Below are positions 41,285-50,576 of a DNA stretch of 64,000 nt, one piece after another. Position numbers and translations under genes: made by a program. The DNA is from CAYTTA01 sp964440655. Its GTDB lineage: Bacteria; Bacteroidota; Rhodothermia; Balneolales; Balneolaceae. A model generated the notes under the pieces. The model was given only the letters and a program-made list of their open reading frames with translations. It was not told the origin of the DNA and ran no database searches. Where the stretch lies: contig CAYTTA010000004.1 of NCBI GenBank assembly GCA_964440655.1, positions 1 to 64,000 on the forward strand, written 5' to 3'. The stretch's first letter is position 1; every line of letters starts with the position of its first letter.

Positions 41285-41814
41285 TCCAGCTCTTTCCTCT
41301 ACAGTTATTGGGAATCATGACGTTTGGGGTGTTTGGTTATTTAATCTGCTACGCTCTCCGGAGGCCGGATATTGCTTCGGTCAGAAAGGTTTTCGACCGG
41401 TTGACAAGCAGAAAAATAAATTACACAGAATTTGCATTGGAATGATACACCCCGGTAAAAAAATTTTCACCCGAAAAAAGGATACTCTGTCAGGGTTCCG
41501 CTCTCGGGGTCTGCGGTCAGGGTTCCACATCAGAGTCTGAGGTCAAAGTCTGCAGTCAGAGTCTGAGGTCCACGACCGGGCCGTCATGGGCAGAGTGAAA
41601 GAGTTGAGAGAGCGAATTTTGAATGAAGAAGAATCAGCGATCGGACCGAATGAAAGAATAAAGACCAGGTGACTGAGAAGTGACTTGGAAGTGACTGAAC
41701 TGAGAAGTGGCGGGACGGGGAAGTGATGGGGTGATACAAGGCACGTTTTTGAAGAGCATCCCCCGACATTATCCGAATCAGACAGGAAACACCCGTCCCG
41801 GCAATCCGGTTGGA
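41285..41814. other. Intergenic region with short tandem repeats, no gene seen
   Basis: 530 bp between speD and the small partner of the ECF sigma factor. It should contain the speD promoter near its left end. Repeated (A)GTCTG(A/C)(G/A)GTC(A/C) units occur at 41507-41571 and AAGTGACT-like units at 41670-41731. The short open frame at 41584-41769 is made of such repeats and is not credible. Confidence 0.55.
41507..41571 (+). repeat. Degenerate 13-bp tandem units GTCTG(A/C)(G/A)GTCA
   Basis: Units: GGGTCTGCGGTCA, AGTCTGAGGTCA, AGTCTGCAGTCA, AGTCTGAGGTCC (from 41507). A spacer separates the first from the others. Confidence 0.6.
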
Positions 41815-42060
41815 TCAGGAGTGTGTCTCCCGCTCCAACCGTTCTGCCAGTCTTTGCTCAAATCCATGGGACACAGTGTATTTGGGAAGGGATTTGAGCT
41901 TCAGTCGAATATTTCGGTTGATCCTGGCCATCATGGAATATTCCGGCCTTACCTTCAGGAGCATCTCAAATTTTACGACATCCCGGATGCCCATTCTCTC
42001 GTCTGAATATTTCAGGATCATCTCATTGATCGACTCCTCGGAAAACAGATCATCGTGCAT
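41815..42060 (-). CDS. Small protein, possible ECF sigma-factor partner
   Basis: An 81-residue acidic/basic product directly downstream of the ECF sigma gene (57 bp after its stop). It begins MHDDLFSEESINEMILKYSDERM and has the segment MMARINRNIRLKLKSLPKYT. Short N-terminal helices resemble the start of anti-sigma factors, but there is no zinc-finger His/Cys pattern and no membrane helix. It may be a truncated or minimal anti-sigma factor. Confidence 0.5.
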   Translation of the reverse strand: MHDDLFSEESINEMILKYSDERMGIRDVVKFEMLLKVRPEYSMMARINRNIRLKLKSLPKYTVSHGFEQRLAERLERETHS

Positions 42061-42117
42061 GGGTATGGTGAGAATCCAATCATCATTGATTACACAGGTT
42101 TCATAACCTGTACTATC

Positions 42118-42756
42118 TCATAATACCGCTGCACGTTCATTTTGTTTCCCTGCCGTCGTCGCGTTCATGTAGCCGTCAAGGATGGTCTGGAGCTGAAGGC
42201 GGCCCCTGTTGATCCGCGACTTGACGGTTCCCATTGCCGTATCGGTGATTTCGGCAATCTCTTCGTAGGTCAGCTCCTGGATATCACGAAGAACAATCGC
42301 TTCGCGGAACTCCTCGTTCAGCTCCATGAGCGCCTTCTCAAGCTGCTGGATGCAAAGTTTCTGATGAAGCTCCTCATCCTGGAGGATGTTTCCATCCTCG
42401 AAATCCATTTCTCGGGATTCGGAATCCCCGGCATCCTCATGGATGGAGATTTTCTGCATCCGCTGTTTCTTTTTATAGAGACTCTTGGCCAGATTCAGGG
42501 CGATGGTATACATCCAGGTGGAGAACTTTGCGATCCGCTCGTAGGAGTGACGGCTGCGATGAACCCGAAGAAAGGTCTCCTGAACCAGATCCTCACAATC
42601 CTCATGATTGTGTGTATAGCGATAGAGAAAGTTGTGGAGTCTGTTTTTGTACCTGGAAACCAGAATGTTGAAAGCCTGAACGGTTCCCTGCTGGAACTGT
42701 TCCATAAGGTCCTCGTCGTTCAGATGGTACAACTTTGCACTCGAAATGACTTTCAT
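42118..42756 (-). CDS. ECF-family RNA polymerase sigma factor
   Basis: The 212-residue protein has region 2 (FNILVSRYKNRLHNFLYRYT, EDLVQETFLRVHRSRHSY) and region 4 with a helix-turn-helix (LTYEEIAEITDTAMGTVKSR). Regions 1.1 and 3 are missing, as in extracytoplasmic-function sigma factors. An acidic linker of about 40 residues (EDAGDSESREMDFEDG) lies between them. Such factors respond to envelope or stress signals. The target promoters are unknown. A small partner gene follows. Confidence 0.94.
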   Translation of the reverse strand: MKVISSAKLYHLNDEDLMEQFQQGTVQAFNILVSRYKNRLHNFLYRYTHNHEDCEDLVQETFLRVHRSRHSYERIAKFSTWMYTIALNLAKSLYKKKQRMQKISIHEDAGDSESREMDFEDGNILQDEELHQKLCIQQLEKALMELNEEFREAIVLRDIQELTYEEIAEITDTAMGTVKSRINRGRLQLQTILDGYMNATTAGKQNERAAVL

Positions 42757-42813
42757 TGCTTCTCCTGTCAGATGTTGATGATTGCGTGCCGGTCAGCCCG
42801 GCTGCATTGCCGT

Positions 42814-43869
42814 CTAACCGGCGATGCGTCTGATCAACAGGAGAAATACGGTGGGGATATCGAGTGTGCTGTAGCCTTTGGCTGCCATGTCGGCATCCAG
42901 AAGGGCTTCAAAAATCTGAGGAATCTCTGCCAGATGAAACCGGGATGCGTCTTTCCAGATCTGATCAAAATACCAGCTGCTGGAAATTCCCATCTCCTGC
43001 TGAATCCGGGTTTTGCTCATCCCTTTTTCAGCGAGGCGGCGAACCTGCCAGATGTTGCCAAACACACTGTAAAAGAATCCCACGGTCCGAATTACTTCTC
43101 CCGCGTCTGATCTTGTTTTAAGCAACATCTGTTCCACGATGGCCATCGCGCGCTCACGATCCCGCCGCATGACCGCTTCTTTGAGCTCAATCGTCGAATA
43201 TTCGCGATATGAGCCGGTAACCTTCACCACATCCTCTGCGGTGACCCTCTCCCGGGTGTCCACAAAAGTGCACACCTTATCTATTTCTGTAGACAGTAGC
43301 TGAAGGTTGTTGCCGACCAGCTGGCCCAGTATCTGGGCGCCGTTCGGCTCGATCGACTTGCCGTAATGCTGTTCAGCCCACTGGCTGATCCAGTCCGGGA
43401 TTCTCTCTTCCCTGAGCCGCGGAAAGGAGCGTGACCAGAGGTGCTCCGATCTTGCCGTGAGGGCTTTGCCCAGGGCGGTTCTCTTGTCTATCGGTTTCTC
43501 GTCGATCAGAAGGAGAATGGTGGATGGATTGGGCTGCTTCAGGTAGGAAAGCAGATCGGCAGGCTCTCCTCCTCCGTCCGCTCCGCGACGCAGCTTTCGA
43601 AAATCGCGGACCACCACAATCCGCCGCTCGGACATCATGGGATAGCTGCGGGCAATCCGCAGGACATCATCCGGCGAGACTTCATCGGCGTAGAGCAGGT
43701 CCAGATTGAAATCTCTCATTTCGGGAGGCAGCAGGCGGATGATCTCCTCCTGAAGGAGATCCAGGAAGAAACTCTCCTCTCCGTGAAGATAGTAGACGGG
43801 CTTCCTCTGATTACTGCGGATGTTCTGCAGTGTCTCCCGGTAAGATTCTATGCTGCTCTTCTCTGCCAA
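42814..43869 (-). CDS. holA: DNA polymerase III delta subunit
   Basis: HolA is the clamp-opening subunit of the clamp loader. The 351-residue protein starts PVYYLHGEESFFLDLLQEEI, with degenerate AAA+ features such as LLLIDEKPIDKRTALGKAL, and has SYREYSTIELKEAVMRRDRERA. The C-terminal helical collar follows. Length is normal (about 330-350). It lies 57 bp upstream of the sigma-factor gene on the same strand. Confidence 0.92.
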   Translation of the reverse strand: MAEKSSIESYRETLQNIRSNQRKPVYYLHGEESFFLDLLQEEIIRLLPPEMRDFNLDLLYADEVSPDDVLRIARSYPMMSERRIVVVRDFRKLRRGADGGGEPADLLSYLKQPNPSTILLLIDEKPIDKRTALGKALTARSEHLWSRSFPRLREERIPDWISQWAEQHYGKSIEPNGAQILGQLVGNNLQLLSTEIDKVCTFVDTRERVTAEDVVKVTGSYREYSTIELKEAVMRRDRERAMAIVEQMLLKTRSDAGEVIRTVGFFYSVFGNIWQVRRLAEKGMSKTRIQQEMGISSSWYFDQIWKDASRFHLAEIPQIFEALLDADMAAKGYSTLDIPTVFLLLIRRIAG

Positions 43870-44013
43870 CCGCGCAGTTAATTCATGAAAGCTTGTGAAA
43901 TCTCCTTGCCACCGCCTCGGCTGCCGTACGGCCGGCTCGCCACACTACCGTATCGCCAGTCCGAACCATCAAAACGAACAGAGACCTGACCGACGCCGCC
44001 GGTACCGCCTCCC

Positions 44014-45510
44014 CTAGGGAGTGAGTCGGCCAAGCATCCGTGGAAAAGGAACGGTTTCCCGTACATGGTGAAGTCCGCTTATCCAGGCTACGGCCCGCTC
44101 GAGACCCAGACCGAAACCGGAATGGGGAACGGTGCCGAATCGTCTCAGGTCAAGATACCACTCAAAAACCTCTTCCGGCAGTTTATGTTCCTCCAGCCTT
44201 TGACAAAGGACCTCCAGACTCTCCTCCCTCTGGCTCCCTCCGATGATCTCTCCGTACCCTTCCGGTGCGAGCAGGTCCATGGCCAGTGCCAGTTCCTCAT
44301 TCTCCGGATCCCGTTTCATGTAAAAAGCTTTGACACGGGCCGGATAGCGATGGACGAATACGGGGGCATCAAACTGCATCGTCAGAAGGGTTTCATCACT
44401 TCCTCCGAAATCCTCTCCCCATTCAAAATCATGGACCGATCTTCTCCAGACGGGAATGTTCCGAAGGTCTTCCTCAATCTGGTCGAGCCGTGACTGAATC
44501 TCCCGGCTCCTCTCGGCGATCTCTCCCTTTCGACCCTTTTTAGCCGAACCCTGCTCCCGTTTCAGTTCATCCAGCTCCGTGACCAGCGAATCCCGCTCCA
44601 GATGCCGCTCCTCCTCCATCCGGTCGAGTTGTTTCAGCGTCTTTTCCCCTTTTAGAATCTCGACGGCATCGCTGTAGGAGATGCGGTGAAATTCCCTCTC
44701 CACCGCCTCACGAAGGGGTGTGGTGTCCCTCTGCAGAATCTGCAGTTCGGTGCTGCGGTTTGCAAGGACCCGGCGGAGGATCGACTTGACCATCGCCTCG
44801 GCAAGGTCCATGTCCATCTTCAGATCGTAGAAGGCCATCTCCGGTTCCACCATCCAGAATTCAGCCAGGTGGCGGCGTGTCTTGCTCTTTTCAGCCCGGA
44901 AGGTGGGACCGAACGTGTAGACCTTCCCGTGTGCCATCGCCATCGCTTCGGCATAGAGCTGGCCCGACTGTGTCAGGTAAGCTTTCTCATCAAAAAAATC
45001 GGTTTCGAAAAGAGTGGTGGTCCCTTCACTGGCATTGCCGGTAAAGATCGGGGCATCAAGCTGCAGAAATCCCTGCTCATGGAAAAAGGAGTGGATGGCA
45101 AAGACGATCTCACTCCGGATCCTCATGGCGGCCCACTGACGCCGGCTCCGCAGCCAGAGATGCCGGTTGTCCATCAGAAATTCCACCCCGTGTTCTTTGG
45201 GAGTGATGGGATAGTTTTCTGCAATTTGCAGGATCTTCAGACCGCTTGCATGAAGCTCCACCCCACCCTGACTCCGCTCATCCCGGACAACGGTACCGGT
45301 GATCTCCAGGGAGCTTTCCCGGGCGAGCTGCAGGGCTTCCTCCCAGATCAGATCGGAGACATCCTGCCTGGAGATGATGCACTGGCAGAATCCTGTTCCG
45401 TCCCTCAGTTCGATAAACTGCATCGATTTGCTGCTCCGATGATGGACAACCCATCCCCGAAGGGTTACCTCCTTGCCGGTAAAAGAATCGAGATGTTCAA
45501 TGGTAGTCAT
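44014..45510 (-). CDS. asnS: Asparaginyl-tRNA synthetase with central insertion
   Basis: This class IIb synthetase charges tRNA-Asn. The 498-residue protein has an N-terminal OB-fold anticodon domain (KEVTLRGWVVHHRSSKSM...FIELRDGTGFCQCII). Motif 1 to 3 follow, including FTGNASEGTTTLFE, the FRAEKSKTRRHLAEFWMVEPE region and the C-terminal GFGLGLERAVAWISG. It is longer than the usual 430-470 because of a highly charged insertion (about residues 295-375, EEERHLERDSL and EIAERSREIQSRLDQIEE), predicted coiled coil. It lies 24 bp from the M16 peptidase gene. Confidence 0.95.
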   Translation of the reverse strand: MTTIEHLDSFTGKEVTLRGWVVHHRSSKSMQFIELRDGTGFCQCIISRQDVSDLIWEEALQLARESSLEITGTVVRDERSQGGVELHASGLKILQIAENYPITPKEHGVEFLMDNRHLWLRSRRQWAAMRIRSEIVFAIHSFFHEQGFLQLDAPIFTGNASEGTTTLFETDFFDEKAYLTQSGQLYAEAMAMAHGKVYTFGPTFRAEKSKTRRHLAEFWMVEPEMAFYDLKMDMDLAEAMVKSILRRVLANRSTELQILQRDTTPLREAVEREFHRISYSDAVEILKGEKTLKQLDRMEEERHLERDSLVTELDELKREQGSAKKGRKGEIAERSREIQSRLDQIEEDLRNIPVWRRSVHDFEWGEDFGGSDETLLTMQFDAPVFVHRYPARVKAFYMKRDPENEELALAMDLLAPEGYGEIIGGSQREESLEVLCQRLEEHKLPEEVFEWYLDLRRFGTVPHSGFGLGLERAVAWISGLHHVRETVPFPRMLGRLTP

Positions 45511-45534
45511 TGCAGCTCTTGATATTACATTAAA

Positions 45535-46875
45535 CTATCTTTCTGCAGAGGATTCCGTCTTTTCTCCCTCCGCCGTTTTATCTTCAGGTCTGGATCCCTC
45601 TGCTTCTGCAGCGGGGACCTCTCCGTTCTCCGGAAGAAGCAGCGCTTCGGAGAAGATCTCCTTATTGAAGAACTCACGGGAGAACTCCTGAATATCCCCG
45701 CTCGTCACCCGGTCGATGTTCTCAACCAGTTCGTCGAGAGAGACAAAACGGTCATAGTAGAGCTCACTCCGGGCCAGACGCGTCATCCGGTTGCTCATGC
45801 TCTCCTGAGAGAGCAGCAGTTTCCCCTTGAGCTGGGATTTTGCTTCGGACAGCTCTTTTTCAGGCACAGCTTCCTCGATCATCCGATCGAATTCGGCAAA
45901 GATCAGTTCACGGACATGATCCACATAGTTGCGGTCGGTTCCGATATAGACTCCGAACAGGCCCGAGTCGATGTAGGACTGATTGAACGTCCCGATCGAG
46001 TAGCAGTACCCATATTTCTCTCGAACATTCTGGTGCAGCCGTGAACTCATCCCTCCTCCAAGAACCGTATTTGCCAGGAGCAGGCGATAGCGATCATTGT
46101 GATCGTAATGGAGACCTCTCCGGCCGATAATCATGTGGGTCTGTTCGATCGGCTTTGTAACCACCAGTTTGTCCGGCTCGTAGGCAGGAAGGTGGTTGGT
46201 GGCCAAGCCTGACTCCCGCTCGGTGGCGGGACCGTTCAGCAGCTTTCCGGCCAGTTCCACGACCCGTTCGTGCTCTACATTTCCCGCCACGGAGACCAGT
46301 AGATTCCAGGGCTGATAGCGCTCCTCAATGTAGCGGAAGAGGTCTTCCCGGGTAAATGCATTGACCGTCTCCTCGTATCCGATAATGGGCCGGCCCAGGG
46401 GGTGTCCTTTGAAGACGTGCCCGCTGAAGGACTCGAAAAGGTAATCTTCGGGACTGTCGCGATACATCTTCATCTCCTCGATCACCACCTTTTTTTCTTT
46501 CTCCAGCTCCTCTTCGGGGAAGATGGAGTTCTGAACCATGTCGGAGAGAACCTCCAGTGCCCGCTCCAGCTCGCTGTCCAGGGAGCGGGTGTAGTAGCAG
46601 GTGTATTCGCTGGAGGTGAAGGCATTCATATAGCCGCCCACCGACTCCATGCTCAGGGCGATGTCGTACGCCGAGCGGGTTTCGGTCCCCTTGAAGAGCA
46701 TATGTTCCAGAAAATGGGTGATCCCCGCCTTCTCATCGGGTTCATTCCGACTTCCGGTTTTAACCCAGATACCGACCGAGACGCTTTTCACGCTGTCGAC
46801 CTGTTCGGTCACCACCTTCAGCCCATTGTCAAGTCGGGTTTTCTGTACCGTCTCCATCTCATTCCAGTTCTTCAT
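45535..46875 (-). CDS. M16 family zinc peptidase (processing-peptidase-like)
   Basis: The 446-residue protein has the inverted zinc motif HFLEH (HxxEH, in GITHFLEHMLFKGTETRSA) and the distal Glu in EEMKMYRDSPEDYLFE. The family degrades peptides or processes signal-like sequences. From the ATG at 46875 it starts MKNWNEMETVQKTRLDNGL; the frame upstream to 47067 has no homology and would cross the pnp terminator. It is a single-domain homodimeric-type member. No signal peptide is visible. A separate promoter downstream of the pnp terminator is likely. Confidence 0.92.
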   Translation of the reverse strand: MKNWNEMETVQKTRLDNGLKVVTEQVDSVKSVSVGIWVKTGSRNEPDEKAGITHFLEHMLFKGTETRSAYDIALSMESVGGYMNAFTSSEYTCYYTRSLDSELERALEVLSDMVQNSIFPEEELEKEKKVVIEEMKMYRDSPEDYLFESFSGHVFKGHPLGRPIIGYEETVNAFTREDLFRYIEERYQPWNLLVSVAGNVEHERVVELAGKLLNGPATERESGLATNHLPAYEPDKLVVTKPIEQTHMIIGRRGLHYDHNDRYRLLLANTVLGGGMSSRLHQNVREKYGYCYSIGTFNQSYIDSGLFGVYIGTDRNYVDHVRELIFAEFDRMIEEAVPEKELSEAKSQLKGKLLLSQESMSNRMTRLARSELYYDRFVSLDELVENIDRVTSGDIQEFSREFFNKEIFSEALLLPENGEVPAAEAEGSRPEDKTAEGEKTESSAER

Positions 46876-46957
46876 GCCGATACGATTTTCTGTTGTCGCC
46901 GTTGTAATCGGTCCCTGACGGACCCGGTGAGTCTGTAGCCAAAAATGCCGTCTGATT

Positions 46958-46991
46958 AAAAAAAAAGCGCCATCCGGGGGGACAGCGCTTT
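46958..46991 (-). terminator. Rho-independent terminator of pnp
   Basis: On the minus strand AAGCGC pairs with GCGCTT around a C/G-rich loop and is followed by nine or more T. It starts 20 bp after the pnp stop codon. Strong candidate. Confidence 0.9.
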
Positions 46992-47011
46992 CACAGGATG
47001 GTTCTGCACGG

Positions 47012-49126
47012 TTACTCCCCCTCTTTGGGAAGCAGTGCCTTCCGGCTGAGCCGGAGTTTGTTGCCATGCTCGATCTTCAGGAGTTTCACCTCGATCTCGT
47101 CTCCCACAGAAAGCTCATCATTGATATCTTTCACGCGGGTGTGGTTCAGTTCCGAGATGTGCAGCAGACCCTCCCGGCCCGGAGCAATCTCTACAAAGGC
47201 ACCGTACTCCTTGATCGCCTTCACCACTCCGTGATAGACACCCCCTTCATCGAGCTGTCCGGTAATCGCCTTGATCCGCTCCTCAGCCTTGCGGGCATTA
47301 TCCAGGTTTTCGGAGGAGATGGTGATGATTCCGTTCCCTTTCTCATCCTCCTCTACCAGGATCTCCGTACCGGTTTCCCTCTGCAGGGTTTGAATCACCT
47401 TCCCGCCCGGGCCGATTACGGCACCGATCATGTCGCCGTCAATCTGCATTTTGAGGAACTGGGGCGCATATCTGGAGAGCTCCTTGCGGGGTTCGGAGAT
47501 GGTTTTTGCCATCTCTTGCAGAATATGGAGGCGGCCTTCTCTCGCCTGCTCCACAGCCTGGGCAAGAATTTCGAGAGAGATGCCCTTCACCTTCATATCC
47601 ATCTGGGTGGCAGTCAGCCCGTCGGCCGTACCGGCCATCTTAAAGTCCATGTCTCCCATAAAATCTTCTTCACCACGGATGTCCGAGAGTACAACATGGT
47701 TGTTCTCTTTGATCACGATTCCCATCGCGATTCCGGCTACCGGCTTGCGGAGCGGAACTCCGGCATCCATCAGTGCCATGGAACCCCCACAGACAGAAGC
47801 CATGGAGGAGGAGCCGTTGGACTCGAGAATATCGGAAATGACCCGGACCACGTAGCTGAACTCCTCGAATGTGGGCATCATCGGTTTGAGCGCCCGTTCG
47901 GCCAGTGCACCGTGACCGATCTCTCTCCGGCCGGGTCCGCGCAGGAATCCGGCTTCTCCCACGCTGAAGGGGGGGAAGTTGTAATGGAGCATGAACTGCT
48001 TGGGTTCCTCATGGAAGAGGGTATCGACATTCTGCTCATCGCGACGGGTTCCCAGTGTAACGGAAACCAGTGCCTGGGTTTCACCACGGGTGAAGATGGC
48101 CGATCCGTGTGTACGGGGCAGATACCCCACACGGGTCCAGATCTCCCGGATGTCGGTCGGGCCGCGGCCGTCGATCCGCCGTTTGTTCTCCAGAATCTGA
48201 TTGCGGACAGCCTCTTTCTCCAGATTGCTGATCAGGGAGCGTACCGTCAGCTCCTGCTCTTCAAACCCTTCCTCCTGTGAGATCTGCTCGATTACCTGGT
48301 TGCGGATCTCACTGATGCGGTCGCCGTAAGCCTCCTTGCCAAGTCCGGTGGAGACCACTTCGGAAATCGGTCCCTCTGCAAGTTCACGGACCCGGGCCTG
48401 CAGCGCTTCATCAACAGCCGGCGGAGTGAACGGACGCTTCTCCTTTCCGAACTCACGGCGGAGTTCTTCCTGAAAATCGCACAGTTTCTTGATCGCCTCA
48501 TGACCCGCACGGATGGCGTCCAGCATCTCCTGTTCGGAGATCTCCTGCATCTCTCCTTCAATCATCAGGACGCTGTCGGTGGTCCCGCCGATGATCATGT
48601 CGATGTCACTCTCTTTGAGCTCGGAGATGGTGGGGTTGATGACAAACTCCCCGTTAACACGACCGACCCGGACCTCGGCCATCGGGCCGTTGAAGGGAAT
48701 ATCGGAGATATGGAGGGCAGCGGATGCCCCCACTCCGCCAAGCACATCCGCTTCGTTCTGCCGGTCGGCAGAGATGACCTGACAGATGATCTGGGTGTCA
48801 TTGTAATATCCTTCCGGAAAGAGGGGGCGCAGACTGCGGTCGATGAGCCGGCTCGCGAGCACTTCCAGTTCCGATGGACGCCCTTCCCTTTTCATGAATC
48901 CGCCCGGGAAGCGCCCCACTGCGGAGAAGCTCTCTCGCAGATCGACGGTGAGCGGGAAAAAGTCCTGACCCGGTTTGGGTTCTTTGGAGCTCACTGCGGT
49001 GCAGAGCACCATCGTCTCCCCCATTCTGACGACAACGGCACCGTCTGCCTGCTTGGCGAGCCGGCCTGTTTCGATCGACAGGGTTTTACCGGGCGCAAAT
49101 TCAACACTTCTGAAATCTTCGTTCAT
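47012..49126 (-). CDS. pnp: Polyribonucleotide nucleotidyltransferase (PNPase)
   Basis: PNPase degrades RNA 3' to 5' by phosphorolysis. The 704-residue protein has two RNase PH domains: the first near SSKEPKPGQDFFPLTVDLRE and the second with RRDEQNVDTLFHEE and GPGRREIGHGALAERAL. The catalytic SVCGGSMALMDAGV segment follows. A KH domain comes next (IGAVIGPGGKVIQTLQ), then an S1 domain (GVVKAIKEYGAFVEI). It ends RLSRKALLP. It sits downstream of rpsO as in many bacteria, with an intervening terminator. Confidence 0.98.
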   Translation of the reverse strand: MNEDFRSVEFAPGKTLSIETGRLAKQADGAVVVRMGETMVLCTAVSSKEPKPGQDFFPLTVDLRESFSAVGRFPGGFMKREGRPSELEVLASRLIDRSLRPLFPEGYYNDTQIICQVISADRQNEADVLGGVGASAALHISDIPFNGPMAEVRVGRVNGEFVINPTISELKESDIDMIIGGTTDSVLMIEGEMQEISEQEMLDAIRAGHEAIKKLCDFQEELRREFGKEKRPFTPPAVDEALQARVRELAEGPISEVVSTGLGKEAYGDRISEIRNQVIEQISQEEGFEEQELTVRSLISNLEKEAVRNQILENKRRIDGRGPTDIREIWTRVGYLPRTHGSAIFTRGETQALVSVTLGTRRDEQNVDTLFHEEPKQFMLHYNFPPFSVGEAGFLRGPGRREIGHGALAERALKPMMPTFEEFSYVVRVISDILESNGSSSMASVCGGSMALMDAGVPLRKPVAGIAMGIVIKENNHVVLSDIRGEEDFMGDMDFKMAGTADGLTATQMDMKVKGISLEILAQAVEQAREGRLHILQEMAKTISEPRKELSRYAPQFLKMQIDGDMIGAVIGPGGKVIQTLQRETGTEILVEEDEKGNGIITISSENLDNARKAEERIKAITGQLDEGGVYHGVVKAIKEYGAFVEIAPGREGLLHISELNHTRVKDINDELSVGDEIEVKLLKIEHGNKLRLSRKALLPKEGE

Positions 49127-49240
49127 ACTGGTCTATAATGTTTGGTCCTGATTGGAATCTTCCCGGCCGTTTTACCGGGGCGGGTCCTCCTTCTCCGGGC
49201 GGATTGACCGGAGAGTGCCTCCTGGCAGAAGAACCCATAT

Positions 49241-49275
49241 AGAAAAAAGGCACGTCAATACAACGTGCCTTTTCT
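49241..49275 (-). terminator. Rho-independent terminator between rpsO and pnp
   Basis: GGCACGT (49249-49255) and ACGTGCC (49263-49269) form a strong stem; A-rich before and T-rich after (TTTTC), so it could terminate in either direction, on minus after rpsO and on plus. Confidence 0.85.
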
Positions 49276-49287
49276 TGAAAGCCGGTT

Positions 49288-49557
49288 TTATTTACGAATG
49301 CCGAGTTCCTGGATGAGAGTCCGGTACTTCTCAATATCCGTCTTCATCAGATAGTCCAGAAGGCGACGACGCTTTCCAACCAGAAGCAAAAGTCCTCTCC
49401 TCGAAGCGTGATCTTTTTTGTGCTCTTTCAGATGCCCGGTCAAGTGGTTGATCCGCTCGGTCATGATCGCGATCTGGGCTTCTGTCGATCCCGTGTTTCC
49501 GGAAGATCCGCCAAACTTTTCAATAATTTCTTGTTTTCTTTCCTTCGTCAGAGTCAT
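49288..49557 (-). CDS. rpsO: 30S ribosomal protein S15
   Basis: The 89-residue protein binds 16S rRNA helices 20-22. It has the family pattern FGGSSGNTGSTEAQIAIMTER, INHLTGHLKEHKKDHASRRGLL and KRRRLLDYLMKTD. Length is exactly that expected. It precedes pnp with a terminator between. RNA-level autoregulation known in E. coli cannot be judged here. Confidence 0.98.
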   Translation of the reverse strand: MTLTKERKQEIIEKFGGSSGNTGSTEAQIAIMTERINHLTGHLKEHKKDHASRRGLLLLVGKRRRLLDYLMKTDIEKYRTLIQELGIRK

Positions 49558-49619
49558 TTTATCGTTGCATTAACTGTAGGCTGTTCTTAATAACCCGTCA
49601 AGTTACATCATTTTCATAT

Positions 49620-50576
49620 TTATGGCAATCCATTCCGCTCTTCAAGAAGGTGCCGAGTCGCCTCCCTGTCCCGCTCGATCTGACGGACAAGCTCCTCGGT
49701 GCGGTCAAATTTCTTCTCATCACGGATCCGCTCCACAAAGCGTATTCCGATGGCGGTTCCGTAGAGATCCCCCTTGAAATCGAGCAGATGAACCTCCAGT
49801 GTCTCGCCGGTACCGTGAAAGGTGGGCCGGACACCGATATTCATCATTCCGTTGAAGCCTCCCCGGTCCGTGTCCACCCGCACGGCATAGACACCCGTTC
49901 CGGGAATCACCTTTTCCGGTGAGTCCGGAAGGATGTTCGCGGTGGGAAAGCCGATCGACCGTCCTCTCCCGTCTCCATGCACAACGGTCCCTCTCAACAG
50001 ATAGGGCCTTCCGAGCAGACGCGCTGCGAGGGAGACATCACCCTCTTCCTGCAGCGCCCTCCGGATGGCAGAACTGCTGATGGTGTGCACTCCATACTCC
50101 TGCCGGGAGACCACTTCAACCCGGAAACCCAGCTCATTGCCCAGCTTCCGGACGGTCTCGATCGTTCCCTCCCGGTTTTTTCCGAACTGGTGATCATATC
50201 CGACCACCAGTTCCGATACTCCGATCCGCTCCCACAGCACCTGCTCAATGAACTCACGAGATCCGAGAAGGGAGAAATCACGATCGAACGGGATGACCAC
50301 CATCTCGTCAATTCCCATCTCTGAGAGAAGTTCCGCCCGCTCCTCCAGAGTTGTGAGCAGCCGGATGCCCGGTTCGCCGGGATGGATGATGGATCGGGGA
50401 TGGGGATGAAAGGTGACAACCACACTTCGGGCATTGCGGGCTGCGGCCCGCTCCAGGACACGGGAGACCAGCACACGGTGACCGGTGTGGATTCCGTCAA
50501 ACGTGCCGACGGTCACCACAGAGTTATCATCCCGGCGGACATTCTCCAGATGTACAATGCGGCTCATTCGTCCCAC
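49620..50576 (-). CDS. ribF: Bifunctional riboflavin kinase/FAD synthetase
   Basis: RibF makes FMN and then FAD from riboflavin. The 318-residue protein has an N-terminal nucleotidyltransferase domain (VTVGTFDGIHTGHRVLV, VVTFHPHP, VVGYDHQFGKNREGT) and a C-terminal flavokinase domain (GRGRSIGFPTANI, GVYAVRV, VHLLDFKGDLYG). Length is normal. It lies after truB on the same strand (13-bp overlap with truB) and before rpsO. Confidence 0.97.
   Translation of the reverse strand: MGRMSRIVHLENVRRDDNSVVTVGTFDGIHTGHRVLVSRVLERAAARNARSVVVTFHPHPRSIIHPGEPGIRLLTTLEERAELLSEMGIDEMVVIPFDRDFSLLGSREFIEQVLWERIGVSELVVGYDHQFGKNREGTIETVRKLGNELGFRVEVVSRQEYGVHTISSSAIRRALQEEGDVSLAARLLGRPYLLRGTVVHGDGRGRSIGFPTANILPDSPEKVIPGTGVYAVRVDTDRGGFNGMMNIGVRPTFHGTGETLEVHLLDFKGDLYGTAIGIRFVERIRDEKKFDRTEELVRQIERDREATRHLLEERNGLP

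Noticed and set aside
41584..41769. Minus-strand frame of 61 residues before the sigma partner
   Set aside because: Encoded by short repeats (Ser/His/Leu-rich), no start signal, no similarity.
43878..44066. Minus-strand frame of 62 residues between holA and asnS
   Set aside because: Overlaps the asnS end in another frame; composition is Gly/Arg-rich as in shadow frames.
46876..47067. Longer N-terminus of the M16 peptidase
   Set aside because: Would run through the pnp terminator and the pnp end; no homology to M16, so the start at 46875 is used.
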